Positions 45,313-54,613 of a stretch of 64,000 nt of DNA are shown piece after piece. Origin of the DNA: Pseudomonadota bacterium (GTDB taxonomy: Bacteria > Pseudomonadota > Alphaproteobacteria > Acetobacterales > Acetobacteraceae); contig JAKAWQ010000008.1 of the NCBI GenBank assembly GCA_021816925.1, positions 1 through 64,000 on the forward strand, given 5' to 3'. Position 1 is the stretch's first letter. Each line of letters opens with the position of its first letter. The notes beneath the pieces are model-generated. The model was not told the origin of the DNA. It made no database searches and saw nothing but the letters and a program-made list of their open reading frames with translations. The position numbers and the translations under genes are program-made.

Positions 45313-46941
45313 TCACGGTTTCGCGGCGATCTCCATCACCGAGGGGGCGAACAGGTAAAATAGGACGCCGATCACGATGAGGTAGCCGAGGATGATGAAC
45401 GTCCAGCCCATGTTATGCCGGATCACCTCGCCCTCGTTGCGCACGAAGCGGCTGGTCGAAACCCCCACACTTGCCGTTTGCGGCGCCACCGGCTTGCCTA
45501 CCTCCGCGCCGACCGAGTTGAGCGAGGGCAGAAGGAGCGGGGGAAAGCCGAGCAGCCGGCCGACCGAGGCCTGGAAGAAGCCGAACATCGCGTTGGTCGA
45601 GGTGTTGCTGCCCGAGAGTGCAACCCCGATCCAGCCCAGCACCGGTGCGACCACGATAAAGAAGGGGCCGATCTTGGCAAAACCGGCCGCGAGCGAAGCG
45701 GCCATGCCCGAATAGTTGAAGACGAAGGCGAGCCCGAAGATGAAAACGCCAACCAGCAGCGCGCCCCACATCTGCCGGAACGTGCGGCCGAAGGCCTCGC
45801 GGATCTGGTTCGTCGTTGCGCGCAGGAGAAGGCTCGCGATCAGCCAGGAGACGCCGATCGCGGAGCCCCCGATGAACGGAGCGAAGACGAACAGGGCAAG
45901 CACCTTGGCGCCCTTGTGAATCGAGGAGCCGGCGGCCACCGAGAGCTTGAAGAGCGCGATCCCCGGTAACGGCGACCATGGCCCGGTCCACAGCACGACG
46001 ACGACGATCAGCACGATGAAGGGCAGCCAGGCGCGAAAAATCTCGGCCCCGCTCAGCCCGTGCGCGCCGCCCCCGTGCCTCGCCTGCTCCTCTGCGCTCA
46101 CCGGATGGCCGCCATAGCCCAGCACCTGCGCCGGCCGCCAGAACCGGAGCAGGATCAGAAGTGCGGCGAAGCAGACGATGGCACCTGTGACATCCGGCAG
46201 ATAAGGACCGAGATAGACGGCAACCGGGAACTGCCCGGCGATGTAGGCGAGCGATCCCACGACCGCGAGCGGCCAGCCGTCGCGGAATCCTTTCTTGCCG
46301 CTCACCAGGTAGATCAGCACCCACGGCGGCGCGAGCGCCAGCACCGCGACGATGTGCCCGACCGAGGAGGAGAGTTGCAAAAGCGGCAGGCCCGTGACCG
46401 CCGCCAGCGCGATGATCGGCACGCCGAGCGCACCGTAGGAAACCGGCGCGTTGTTGGCGATCGCCGCCACGCGGATGGCATCGAGGTCGGGGATGCCGAG
46501 TGCGATCAGGATGGGTGCGACGAACGCCCAGGGGTAGCCGAAGCCGACCAGCCCCTCGAGCAGCGCCCCGAATGCCCAGGCGAAGAGGATCGCCTGCACG
46601 CGTACGTCGGGTGTGCCCTGGGCCGTGAGCCAACGCCGGAACTGCTCGAAGACGCCGGTGATCATGAGCGTGTTGAACAGCATCACCCCCCAGAAGGTGA
46701 TCCAGTCCACCGCCCAGATGCCGGTGAGCGAACCGTAGATGTAAGCGTGAATGCCGAGCCCGACCGGCATGTGCCAGAGCCAGACCGCCACGATGTAGGT
46801 CACGATCGAGCCGACCAGGGTTGCGAGCCACGCCGAAAGGCGGAATCCCGCCAGCAGTACGAGCAGCAGCACGACCGGCACCAATGCGACGAGCCAAGTG
46901 AGGAAGAGGTTGCCGGTGGGGTTGAGCACCTGCTCGAACAT
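45313..46941 (-). CDS. L-lactate/glycolate permease (LctP family)
   Basis: A 542-residue inner-membrane transporter for lactate or glycolate with about 12-14 membrane helices. Family landmarks are ALLEGLVGFGYPWAFVAPILIALG, ANNAPVSYGALGVPIIALAAVTGLP, and the C-terminal GWIGVALSGSNTSTNAMFGFFQ with EVGKPVAPQTASVGVSTSR. The ATG at MFEQVLNPTG is supported by a GAAGGGAGAAGG ribosome-binding site. No lactate dehydrogenase gene is adjacent. It stands alone downstream of a decayed region. Confidence 0.94.
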   Translation of the reverse strand: MFEQVLNPTGNLFLTWLVALVPVVLLLVLLAGFRLSAWLATLVGSIVTYIVAVWLWHMPVGLGIHAYIYGSLTGIWAVDWITFWGVMLFNTLMITGVFEQFRRWLTAQGTPDVRVQAILFAWAFGALLEGLVGFGYPWAFVAPILIALGIPDLDAIRVAAIANNAPVSYGALGVPIIALAAVTGLPLLQLSSSVGHIVAVLALAPPWVLIYLVSGKKGFRDGWPLAVVGSLAYIAGQFPVAVYLGPYLPDVTGAIVCFAALLILLRFWRPAQVLGYGGHPVSAEEQARHGGGAHGLSGAEIFRAWLPFIVLIVVVVLWTGPWSPLPGIALFKLSVAAGSSIHKGAKVLALFVFAPFIGGSAIGVSWLIASLLLRATTNQIREAFGRTFRQMWGALLVGVFIFGLAFVFNYSGMAASLAAGFAKIGPFFIVVAPVLGWIGVALSGSNTSTNAMFGFFQASVGRLLGFPPLLLPSLNSVGAEVGKPVAPQTASVGVSTSRFVRNEGEVIRHNMGWTFIILGYLIVIGVLFYLFAPSVMEIAAKP

Positions 46942-47568
46942 CGCCTTCTCCCTTCGCTTCGTTGCAGTGCACAAACGGAGACGTTTCGACTTGGATGTGG
47001 AGTATAACTCCAATTGAGGCTGCCGCAAAAACCTTCGCGGCTTCGACAACGACCACCGGATGTCGCGCGCCGAACCACCGGTCCATATGCTCGGGCTTGC
47101 GAGGATCGGCCTCGAACGTTCCCTCCGGCGCGGCGATCCCCTGGTCGCGGATGCCTGCGATTACCGCCGCGCCGCTCGATGCCCCACGCGTGCCGCCTCG
47201 GCCTCGGCTGCGGAATTCATGGTCCATCGAGACCGGCCGTGAGTGGCGTCGGGGCCGGCCGCGGGGCGGTGCGGCGTGACGGCGCTCGTCGCGTGGCGCG
47301 CCATCCTGTGCGGTGATGGTCCATTGCAGCAAGGGAAATCGCGGCGGGAGCGTGACAGGGCATGCGGGATCCGCTCAGAACAGCGGCGGAACAGCGGGAT
47401 GATTACTGACTTGCAACAACAAGCCCGCGATTCACGCCCTCCGGCGGTTCCGCTGCGGGCGGCCGAGGGTGCCGGTCACCCGGCACCGTCCCGGGCGGCG
47501 TCAGCGTGCCCTGAGAATGAGCCGGGTGTCTGTGATAGCGTTGCGTATCACGGTGAGAGAAGAGTTAG
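46942..47568. other. Non-coding or decayed region
   Basis: 627 bp without an intact gene. Minus-strand frame 46990-47240 has a plausible coding feel (EADPRKPEHMDRWFGARHPVVVVE) but no start, stop or recognised family, so it may be a relic of an upstream gene. Otherwise nothing is supported. A promoter for the lactate permease is expected near 46960-47010. Confidence 0.4.
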
Positions 47569-48111
47569 ATGTCCGCCCAGCCAGAAGAGCCCCCAACCTC
47601 TTGGGAGGCGCCACCAACACCCAAAGCAACAAATGTCCTGCTGACCGCCTTCACGGAGCTCTATCGGTACGAATTGGGAGCTGGGGAAGATGTGTTCCGA
47701 ACACTGCCGTTCTTCGGAACAGCCCTGGGCGTCGACGTCGCCGCTGTCGTCTATGCGGCCGGTACCCTGCCCAGCTGACGTGAACTGACCAGCCGTTGGC
47801 AGCAAGGAGCTTTTCTGCCTGCCGTTTTGCTGCTTGGGTGGTTGGTATTCGAGGCCGTGCGCGTGCTCTGGTGGCTGTCCCGCGCGGTTGCCCCTCACCC
47901 ATATCGGCGTATTGGGCCGGAGCCAACCGTTCTCACGCGATTGAAGGAGCTACAAGAATATTATGGAAGCCTGGGAATCGCCACGGAAGCGGAGGACGGC
48001 AGGTTGGTGGATGACATCCGCCAAGTTTTGGTCGATTCCTACGCCCTGCTGCGAAGCTTGATATTGGCCCTCTGCACGACCACAATAATATTTCTCACGG
48101 TGAAAACTTAG
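47569..48111 (+). pseudogene. Two-helix membrane protein split by an in-frame TGA
   Basis: ATG 47569 opens 69 codons ending in TGA at 47776-47778. The same frame then continues unbroken to a stop at 48109-48111. The joined product would have about 180 residues. A soluble start (AFTELYRYELGAGEDVFRTL) is followed by hydrophobic helices (FLPAVLLLGWLVFEAVRVLWWL and LLRSLILALCTTTIIFLTV) around a charged middle (LTRLKELQEYYGSLGIATEA). I know no named family. The sequence is less GC-rich than its surroundings. It is a broken gene or, less likely, one read through. Confidence 0.5.
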
Positions 48112-48133
48112 GCTATCTGCCCAAGGTGATTCC

Positions 48134-48298
48134 ATGAGCGAGTCGTCGACACCAAAGCCAGCGTCCGGGAAGCCTCGCGGTGCCATTGGCTACACCGTAG
48201 TCTCAGGAAGCACCGTTTTTCCGGGCATGAGCGGCAAAGCATGGGTCCGGGTCCTCGAGGGGTCAGCCCGTCATTTTTCAAGAGTTCAGAGGGCATGA
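48134..48298 (+). CDS. Small hypothetical protein following the split membrane gene
   Basis: A possible 54-residue protein (MSESSTPKPASGKPRGAIGY...) starting 22 bp after the membrane-protein frame, behind AAGGTG. It shares the lower GC content of that gene. No family recognised. It is short and could be spurious, but the context suggests a companion gene. Confidence 0.3.
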   Translation: MSESSTPKPASGKPRGAIGYTVVSGSTVFPGMSGKAWVRVLEGSARHFSRVQRA

Positions 48299-48632
48299 CC
48301 AGGTAGCAGCCAGCGTCGGCGGTCGGGACCGCGTCCTGTCGAGAAAAGAGTGGCAGGCGCTCCCAATTTACCAAGGCTAAGACAACATACCACGACCCGT
48401 TCGGCAGCGGAAAAACCGAGAGTCGGCGCGGCTGGCCTAGCGCCCTCGAAGCGGACCGGGCGAGGTCTCGCGCGTTAATGAGAAGAGGTCCGACCCCGGC
48501 CAGATTGTGCGCGGCTAGTGTGATCTTGCTTGCGTTCAGGCGGGCATGGGCGCAGCGAGGGCCGAAAAGGCGGGTGCGGCATGCCCAGGCGCGACGCCCA
48601 GGGGAGCGGGAGAAGCCGTCGGTGGTGGGTGC
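48299..48632. other. Intergenic region, nothing recognised
   Basis: 334 bp between the small ORF and the 3' end of the protease gene. No coding region, repeat or RNA was recognised on either strand. Confidence 0.4.
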
Positions 48633-49568
48633 TCACCTCATCCTCGGAACGATCTCCACCGTCTGCCGCTCCGTTCCGCGGAGGGAGGTGAGGGGCGCCG
48701 GCTTGCCGGCGCGCTCCTCGGTGAGGAGGCGGTGCAGGTCGTCGACGGTGGCGATGGGGAGGTTGTCGAAGGCGACGATGATGTCGCCGGTTTTGAGGCC
48801 CGCGGCGGCCGCGGGGCCGTTTTCAAGGAGGGATTCGATCCGCACGCCGCTTTCGCGCGCGAGGTTGTGGAAGCGGACGATGCGGCGGGGGAGCGTAATA
48901 TTCTGACCGGAAAGGCCGATCGCGGAACGCCGGACACGGCCCTCGCGGATCAGCTTCGAGGCGACGAAGGAGGCGGTGTCCGCCGAGATCGCGAAGCACA
49001 TGCCCTGCGCACCGGCGATGATGGCTGTGTTGATGCCGACGACCTCGCCCCGCGTATTGACGAGCGGGCCGCCCGAGTTGCCCGGGTTGAGCGCGGCGTC
49101 GGTCTGGATCATGCCCTCGATCAGCCGGCCCGAGCGGGCGCGGAGTGAACGCCCGAGCGCACTGACGACGCCGGCGGTGACGGTCGCCTGGAAGCCGAAC
49201 GGATTGCCGATCGCGACCACAAGCTGACCGACCGCGAGGCGGCTTGATTCGCCCAAGCGCGCGTGCGCCGACGCCTCTCCTTCGAGGCGGAGAAGCGCAA
49301 GATCGGTTTCGGGATCGTCGCCGACGAGGCGGGCGGCCATGGTGCGGCCGTCCGGAAACGTCGCGGTGACACGGGGCGCGCCGGCGGCGACATGGCTGTT
49401 CGTCAGCACGTAGCCGTCGGGCGTGAAGACGACGCCCGAACCGACGCCCTTTCCGGCGGCGATATGCAGCACGGCGGGCCCGACCGCCTCGACCGCGCCG
49501 ATGACCGCGCGCGAATAGGCATCCCTCGGCTCGAGCTCCTGGGCAAGCGCGACATCCATTCCGTCCAT
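48633..49568 (-). CDS. HtrA/DegP-like S1C serine protease
   Basis: A 311-residue trypsin-like protease with one C-terminal PDZ domain. The catalytic triad is complete: His59 in LTNSHVAAG, Asp89 in PETDLALL and Ser165 in NPGNSGGPLV. The PDZ region (residues about 225-300) includes LLENGPAAAAGLKTGDIIVAFDN. There is no signal peptide or membrane anchor, so this is a cytoplasmic-type family member rather than periplasmic DegP. Two close Met codons (49568 and 49559) are possible starts. Its 5' end abuts the inverted SelD relic. Confidence 0.92.
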   Translation of the reverse strand: MDGMDVALAQELEPRDAYSRAVIGAVEAVGPAVLHIAAGKGVGSGVVFTPDGYVLTNSHVAAGAPRVTATFPDGRTMAARLVGDDPETDLALLRLEGEASAHARLGESSRLAVGQLVVAIGNPFGFQATVTAGVVSALGRSLRARSGRLIEGMIQTDAALNPGNSGGPLVNTRGEVVGINTAIIAGAQGMCFAISADTASFVASKLIREGRVRRSAIGLSGQNITLPRRIVRFHNLARESGVRIESLLENGPAAAAGLKTGDIIVAFDNLPIATVDDLHRLLTEERAGKPAPLTSLRGTERQTVEIVPRMR

Positions 49569-49606
49569 TCCGGCCCCCGCACTTTGACGCGCCGCTATAT
49601 GGGGTC

Positions 49607-49702
49607 GCGGCCGGCCGAGCGCCGCAGCGCGGAGATTCGCCGCAAGCGGCGGCCTTGCGCGCACGGCGAACACCCCGCCTTGGGCCGCGCTCGGCCGGCC
49701 GC
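49607..49702. repeat. 16-bp perfect inverted repeat flanking a 64-bp segment
   Basis: GCGGCCGGCCGAGCGC at 49607-49622 is the exact reverse complement of 49687-49702. The 64 bp between them read as coding only on the minus strand, while the sequence after 49702 reads as the same gene on the plus strand. Flipping the segment restores a continuous frame. This suggests a recombination between the two arms. Confidence 0.75.
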
Positions 49703-50110
49703 TCCGCCTCTGGCGATCGAAGGCGCGGGCGCTTGCGATCCTCGGCTTCGGCGACGGCCCGGCGATCGCCTGACGCGGTTCTTTTTCCGCTTCCGGCAGG
49801 GCGGTGATGCGTTGGAAGATGATGCCTGCCATGGCACGAGACGAGCCGATGCGCTGCGCCGGCTGCGGGAGAAAGATCGATGCGTCCTCGCTCGGCGCGG
49901 TGCTGGCCACCGCCCTCGGCGGGCTGCCGCCGGCCCATCCGGCGGTTGCGCTTCTCGTCGATCCGCGGACCTCGGGCGGGCTGCTTGCCGGCGCCGGCAC
50001 CGGGGCTGCTCCTCTGCTGCTTGCAGACCTCGCGGCCGCGGACATGACGCCGGCGGCGATCGAGAGGGCGCGTGGGCGCGCAGCAGGCGTCCCGATGCTG
50101 AGCCTCGCGA
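49607..50110 (+). pseudogene. Relic of an NADH-dehydrogenase/selenide-water-dikinase (SelD) fusion gene
   Basis: Pieces of the large FAD-oxidoreductase/SelD fusion are recognisable. After correcting the flipped segment, AQGGVFAVRARPPLAANLR joins to ALGRPLRLWRSKARALAILG and GFGDGPAIA, the end of the oxidoreductase domain. Then comes EPMRCAGCGRKI (49843-49878), the typical start of the SelD domain. That is joined almost directly to HPAVALLVDPRTSGGLLAGA, which lies near the SelD C-terminus, so most of SelD is deleted. A stop and frame changes complete the decay. SelD makes selenophosphate. No intact copy is in the window. Confidence 0.7.
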
Positions 50111-50140
50111 CGTACCGTCGGGATGCGTCGGGTGCGATCA

Positions 50141-51537
50141 GCGGGCGAGGCCGGCGAGGAGATGCAGGCCGAAGCCGCGCATCGGCGTGCCCGGCGCGAA
50201 GGGCGAGACGAAGATGCGGTCGAAGAGGGCGATCAGCTTGGAGTTGGAGAGGTTGTTGAAGACGCCGGCATCAAAGGCCGGGTGCGGACGGGCAGGGGCA
50301 AGGCAAGGCGCGCCGCCATGGCAAGCAGCGCGGTGCGCTGCGCTGCGCTCGCCTTCCCCCGAAGCTCGCCCTGCAGGAGTGCGGCGGCCTTCTCTTTTCG
50401 CCCGCTGGCCATGAGCTGCCGCAAGGAGCTTTCCAGCAAGCCAGGCCGTTTTGGATCCGCCCTGAAGCGGCCGATTGCCAGCGCGGCCGCCATGCCGGTG
50501 CGCCCGCTTCGCAGGAGCGCGCGGTGGAGTAGTTGCGCCGGCTCGAGGGAGGTGGGATCGGCCTCGTGCAGCCGCCGCGCGATCGGCTCGGCCGCTCTGG
50601 CCTCGCCGGCGTCGAGCAATGCGCGCGCCCGGAGCGTTTGCCACGCGGTCTCGCCGATCACCGCACCGTATGGTGCTTCGAGCAGGCGGAGCGCCGCACG
50701 TGGCCGTTTCTGCGCCTGGAGTGCTGCTGCCACCACGTAACGCTCCGCCTCGTTGCGCGGCACGAGGCCGGGCCTGAAGGCGGGCCGGTGGCGCCGGCGA
50801 TCGGTGCCCTGCACATAGGCAACCGCGGCGCGGCCGATGCGATCGAGGTCGAGATCGGCCAAGCTCTGCTCCAGCCCGGCGAGCCCGTCCCGCTCCAGGA
50901 TATCGTCGATGAGCGCCGTGAGCCCCGCGCGCGCTTCGATTGCGGGCGGCAGGAAGTGGCCGGCGCGGGCCAGCACCAGCGCCTTTGCGCCGAGCCGGCG
51001 GGGTGCGACCCACGCGTACAGGAGGTCCGATACGGACTCGACGCCGTAGAATGAATGGATGCGCGCGGGGCTTGCGCGTGCCAGAGACGGCCATTCGCCC
51101 AGACGCCGGCGCTGGCGGATCGCCAGCGCCGGGGGAACCACGGCGCGGAACATCGCGCAAAGGCCGTAAAGGGATTCGAGCCCGGTGACGAGGATGGAGT
51201 TCGCTCCGCAGCGCAGCCCGAAATCGACCGCCCCGAACGCACCTTTGCTCGCCCCGCAAAACAGAACGCGCCGGTAGCCGCCGCTCCCGATGAATGCGGA
51301 GAGAGCCTGCTCGAAGCGCCCCGGCTGGCCCGCGGTTTCGGGGATGCCGTCAACGTACCATTGCGAATCCGGCGCGTTGAACGCCAGCACGTCGTAGCGT
51401 CGCGTTGGCGATTTGAGCAGGCGCGGAAACTTGCCGGCGGGCGTTCCCGCCGGGCAGAAGAGCACCACGAGCCGATCGGCACCGCGGATCGACGAGGCGA
51501 CATAGGGCGAGCGGGGAAAGACCTCGTCGGTTGGCAT
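50141..51537 (-). CDS. Alpha/beta-hydrolase plus TPR-like protein, frameshifted near its 3' end
   Basis: About 460 codons. The N-terminal 200 residues look like an alpha/beta-hydrolase (LVVLFCPAGTPAGKFPRLL, VLFCGASKGAFGAVDFGL with a GxSKG nucleophile elbow). The C-terminal half is helical and TPR-like (ERYVVAAALQAQKRPRAALRLLE, ARALLDAGEARAAEPIARRL). The reading frame ends at 50233. In the neighbouring frame a better C-terminus runs on to 50141 (AFDAGVFNNLSNSKLIALFD...FGLHLLAGLAR), so a single frameshift near 50280-50290 is likely. Such proteins occur near polysaccharide genes in relatives, but no function is known. Confidence 0.65.
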
Positions 51538-51658
51538 GCGGTCCGGAATACCTCGATGCCCTCATTTTCGCGCGAGCAAAGCGTACTTTGCAATTCAACT
51601 CGTTGACAACGCCGCGAGGGATAAGGTGACGTCGGTGGTGCAACGGAAAACGAAATCG

Positions 51659-52268
51659 ATGCGCGATGACGGGCCTGCAACCATGGCGCGAGAGCTCCGG
51701 CAACTGCTCGTGCTGACCGTGCCGCCAATCGCGCCCACCTTTGCCGCCGCAGCACCCGAGGACGTGGCGCCGTTCGGCGCAGCGCATCCCGCGCCGACGG
51801 CGGATGGGCGCACCGGTGCGGTCTCCGCAAGCCACGTCTTCTGGATGCACGCGACCGAGCGTGCCTTCGCGACTCTTCCCGCCGATCACGGCAATTGCAG
51901 CGTCGGCAGCTACACGCACGGCTTCCGCGCGCTCGCCGAAGTTGTCGGCAACGACGCTGTTCAGGCTCTGCCGGGGACGGGCTGGGTGACGCCCGAGGCG
52001 GCGTCCGCCATCCCGGGTTTGGCCGGGGCTCCGCTTCGAAGGTAAGCCGCAGTGCCACATCCTTCCGCTTGCGCTGAGCCGGAGCGAGATCGCGATCAGC
52101 ACGGGCTGCATGCCGAGCCGGGTGCGCACCGGCATGTCCAACAACGAGCTCACCTGCGCCATCCCCTTTGCGCTCCTGCCGAGCCCCCTTGAGCGACTCG
52201 GGCAGGCACGCGCCGCTGATCTTGCGGTTGCCGCCTACGCTGCGGAAGACTGCCGGCGCTTCTCGTGA
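51659..52268 (+). pseudogene. DUF169-family gene with internal deletion and frame change
   Basis: The N-terminal half (RQLLVLTVPPIAPTFAAAAP, HVFWMHATERAFATLP and the family hallmark DHGNCSVGSYTHGFRAL) reads in one frame. It ends at a TAA at 52043-52045. In the next frame LRFEGKPQCHILPLAL, AISTGCMPSRVRTGMSNNEL and TCAIPF run to a TGA at 52266-52268, matching the family C-terminus. Around 45 residues between the two halves appear missing. DUF169 has no assigned function. The end of the frame abuts a radical-SAM start. Confidence 0.75.
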
Positions 52269-54063
52269 GCGTGATGAGCGACAGTGCGGCGGCGTGCCGC
52301 GTGGCGCTGCTTTCGACCTACGATCTCGGCCGCCAGCCTTTCGGCCTCGCCTCCGCGGCGACGCAAATCCAGGCCTCCGACACGACCACCTATGCGATTG
52401 CGCCGTCCATCACAGGGCCCTATGCAACATTGCCGGCGCCGAACACGGGTGGTGCGCACATGGCGCCGAGCGGTACGAGCCCGCCGCCGTTCGCGACCCT
52501 GACGGCAGCCGGCCAAGCCGATTGCGGCTTGCCGTCGGCGGATCTTTACCTGCTCACGGTCGGCGCCTCGGGGCTCAAGCTCAACGGCATCGACACCCGT
52601 GTCGCCCACGCGACCAGCCTGCCGGGCGGACCGTTCCAATTGAGCCCGGGCATTGCCGACTATTCCTTCACCGGTGACGCGGTTCATCGGTTCTTGCAGA
52701 TGTGGCAACAGACCGACTGCGCGGTCACGCATGTCACCACCCACAATCCGACCGGCTGCAACATGAATCTCCATCCCTGGGTCGCAGTCACCGTAAGGCA
52801 CGGCCAGGAGGACCAGCCGCAGCCCTCGCCCTTCACAGACGAGACCACCGACCGGGGTGGCAGTTCGATGGGTTTCTACAACATGACCGCGGGTGACGTG
52901 AGTTTCTTCAGGAAGCTCGCCTCGGCCTATACGATCGAGGACAACTTCCACCAATCCGTCATGGGCGGCACGGCTGCGGATTCCATCATGCTCGGAGCCG
53001 GTGACCTGTACCGGTACAGCGACGGCAATGGCAATCCGATGACCCCGCCGGCCGGGCAGATCACGAACCCGACGCCCGGGACCAACAATTGGTATGCGAC
53101 CGGCGGCTACCCGGAGGCCACGTTCGCGGAGTGCTCCGACCCGACGCAACCAGACGTTGCCCCGGTCCTCGACTACCTCCAGTCCCTGCCGTACCGCCCG
53201 AGCCCGAACTGCCTGCCGGGGTACTATTACATGGTCGATAACCACCGAGTGGCGTATCCCGGCAATGGGACACTGATCCCGCCGCAGAGTGCCAACAGCA
53301 TCACGCCGCTATCCTCCACGCCGACGATTGCCGACGTGGTGCTCGCCCACGGTGTTTCCTGGACCTTTTTCGGCGAGGGCTTCAATGCATATTTGGCAAA
53401 CCCGCGCAATCCTCCGAGCGCCAACGTGTACTGGCCGTTCACCAACCCGTTCCAGTTCGAGAGCGCAATCATGACGAACACGGCCGTGCGAACCGCCGAT
53501 CTTCAGGATACCACGGCGCTTTACAGTGACATCCGCGGGCAACCAGCTGCCGGCAGTTTCGTTCGTCAAGCCGGGCAAGTACAACAGCGCCCACCGCACC
53601 GACTCGACGGTTGCTCTCTTCGAGGCGTTCGTGCAGAACGCCCTTCTCAGCTCCAGGCAAACTCAGAGCTCCGGCGGAACGCTGCCATCGTCATCACCTT
53701 CGACGAAAGCGATGGCGATTACGGTATTGGACTGATCCGGCAGCCCGACTTCTTCGGCGACGGGCGGCGCATCCCGGTGATCGTGGTCTCCTATTACTCG
53801 AAGGGCGGCCGTGTCGTGCACACTTACACACTTATGCGGATCACGTGTCGATCCTAAAGTTCATCGAGAAGAACCGGGGTCTGACGACGACCAGCACCCG
53901 GAGTCGGGACAACCTGCCCAATCCGATCACGAACGCAGCCAATCCCTACCTGCCGACGAATCCCCCGGCGATCGACGACACAATGAACTTCCTCCAATTC
54001 CGAAACGACTGCGGGGCGGCGGCCGTTGCGGCGCGGCGCAGGAGCGTGCGCAACCTGGGCTGA
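52265..54063 (+). pseudogene. Chimeric relic: radical-SAM N-terminus joined to a phosphoesterase with frame changes
   Basis: The first 30 or so codons (MSDSAAACRVALLSTYDLG, RQPFGLASAA) match the start of a B12-binding-type radical-SAM protein. From about 52365 the sequence instead matches the C-terminal two thirds of a PF04185-type phosphoesterase (AVHRFLQMWQQTDC, FFRKLASAYTIEDNFHQS, AIVITFDESDGDYG). The catalytic N-terminus of that enzyme is missing. Frame changes fall near 53530 (LPAVSFVKPGKYNSAHRTDS), near 53660, and near 53815 (HTYADHVSILKFIEKN to a stop at 54061-54063). It is non-functional as read. Confidence 0.7.
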
Positions 54064-54132
54064 ACACGCTCCTTGTTTTGTTTTCGTTATCCGTTTGCGC
54101 CTTGTCTCCCCCGACGCGTGCGCGCGTGCGGC

Positions 54133-54483
54133 TCAGCTCGACTGGACGGTGCCCGTCGCGGTGTCCACGCGCACCGAGACCTGCTTGTTGGTGCGGGTCA
54201 TCGCGGTCGCATGCACGATCATTCCCTTCTGCGAGATGAGGTTCATCCCGTGATATCCCTTGGCCGACAGGATGTTCAGCGCCTCGGTGTAGATCTTGCC
54301 GGAACCGATCGGCGGCTTCGCCAAGGCCGCGCCGGTCGCGCCGTAGCTGGTGCTTGCCGGTGCGCCGTAGCTGGTGCTTGCCGGTGCGCCGTAGCTGGTG
54401 CTTCCGGGCCATGCCGCGAACGCCGCGCCGCTGGCACCGATGAGGGCAAGCGAAACCGCCGTCGCGTAAACGATCGGCTTCAT
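54133..54483 (-). CDS. Small secreted protein with PASTSYGA repeats
   Basis: A 116-residue protein with a clear signal peptide (MKPIVYATAVSLALIGASGA, mature start near residue 24). A repeat region (STSYGAPASTSYGAPASTSY) follows, then a conserved-looking domain (GKIYTEALNILSAKGYHGMNLISQKG...TKQVSVRVDTATG). The latter has the size and strand pattern of PepSY-like domains, but this is only a resemblance. It lies upstream of, and on the same strand as, nothing but the ATPase end, and stands alone. Confidence 0.75.
   Translation of the reverse strand: MKPIVYATAVSLALIGASGAAFAAWPGSTSYGAPASTSYGAPASTSYGATGAALAKPPIGSGKIYTEALNILSAKGYHGMNLISQKGMIVHATAMTRTNKQVSVRVDTATGTVQSS
54338..54404 (-). repeat. 24-bp tandem repeat inside the secreted-protein gene
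   Basis: GCGCCGTAGCTGGTGCTTGC-type 24-bp units occur at 54338-54361 and 54362-54385 without difference, with a partial third copy from 54386. On the minus strand each unit encodes PASTSYGA. Identity of the two full copies indicates recent duplication. Copy number can change in frame. Confidence 0.9.
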
Positions 54484-54613
54484 GGTACACTCCTTTCCTC
54501 TCTTTCGGCCGTCCGGCAGATCCGCGCCGTGCGGCCGGTTGCCCGATGCGGTCCGATATGGGCGATCCGAATGACCGGAGCGTGTCGCGGAGATGAAAAA
54601 ACCGCAGTCAGCC

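Noticed and set aside
45413-47332. A 639-codon minus-strand frame overlapping the lactate permease.
   Set aside because: Out of frame with a clear permease. Only its upstream end (46990-47240) has some coding feel, noted as an uncertain relic.
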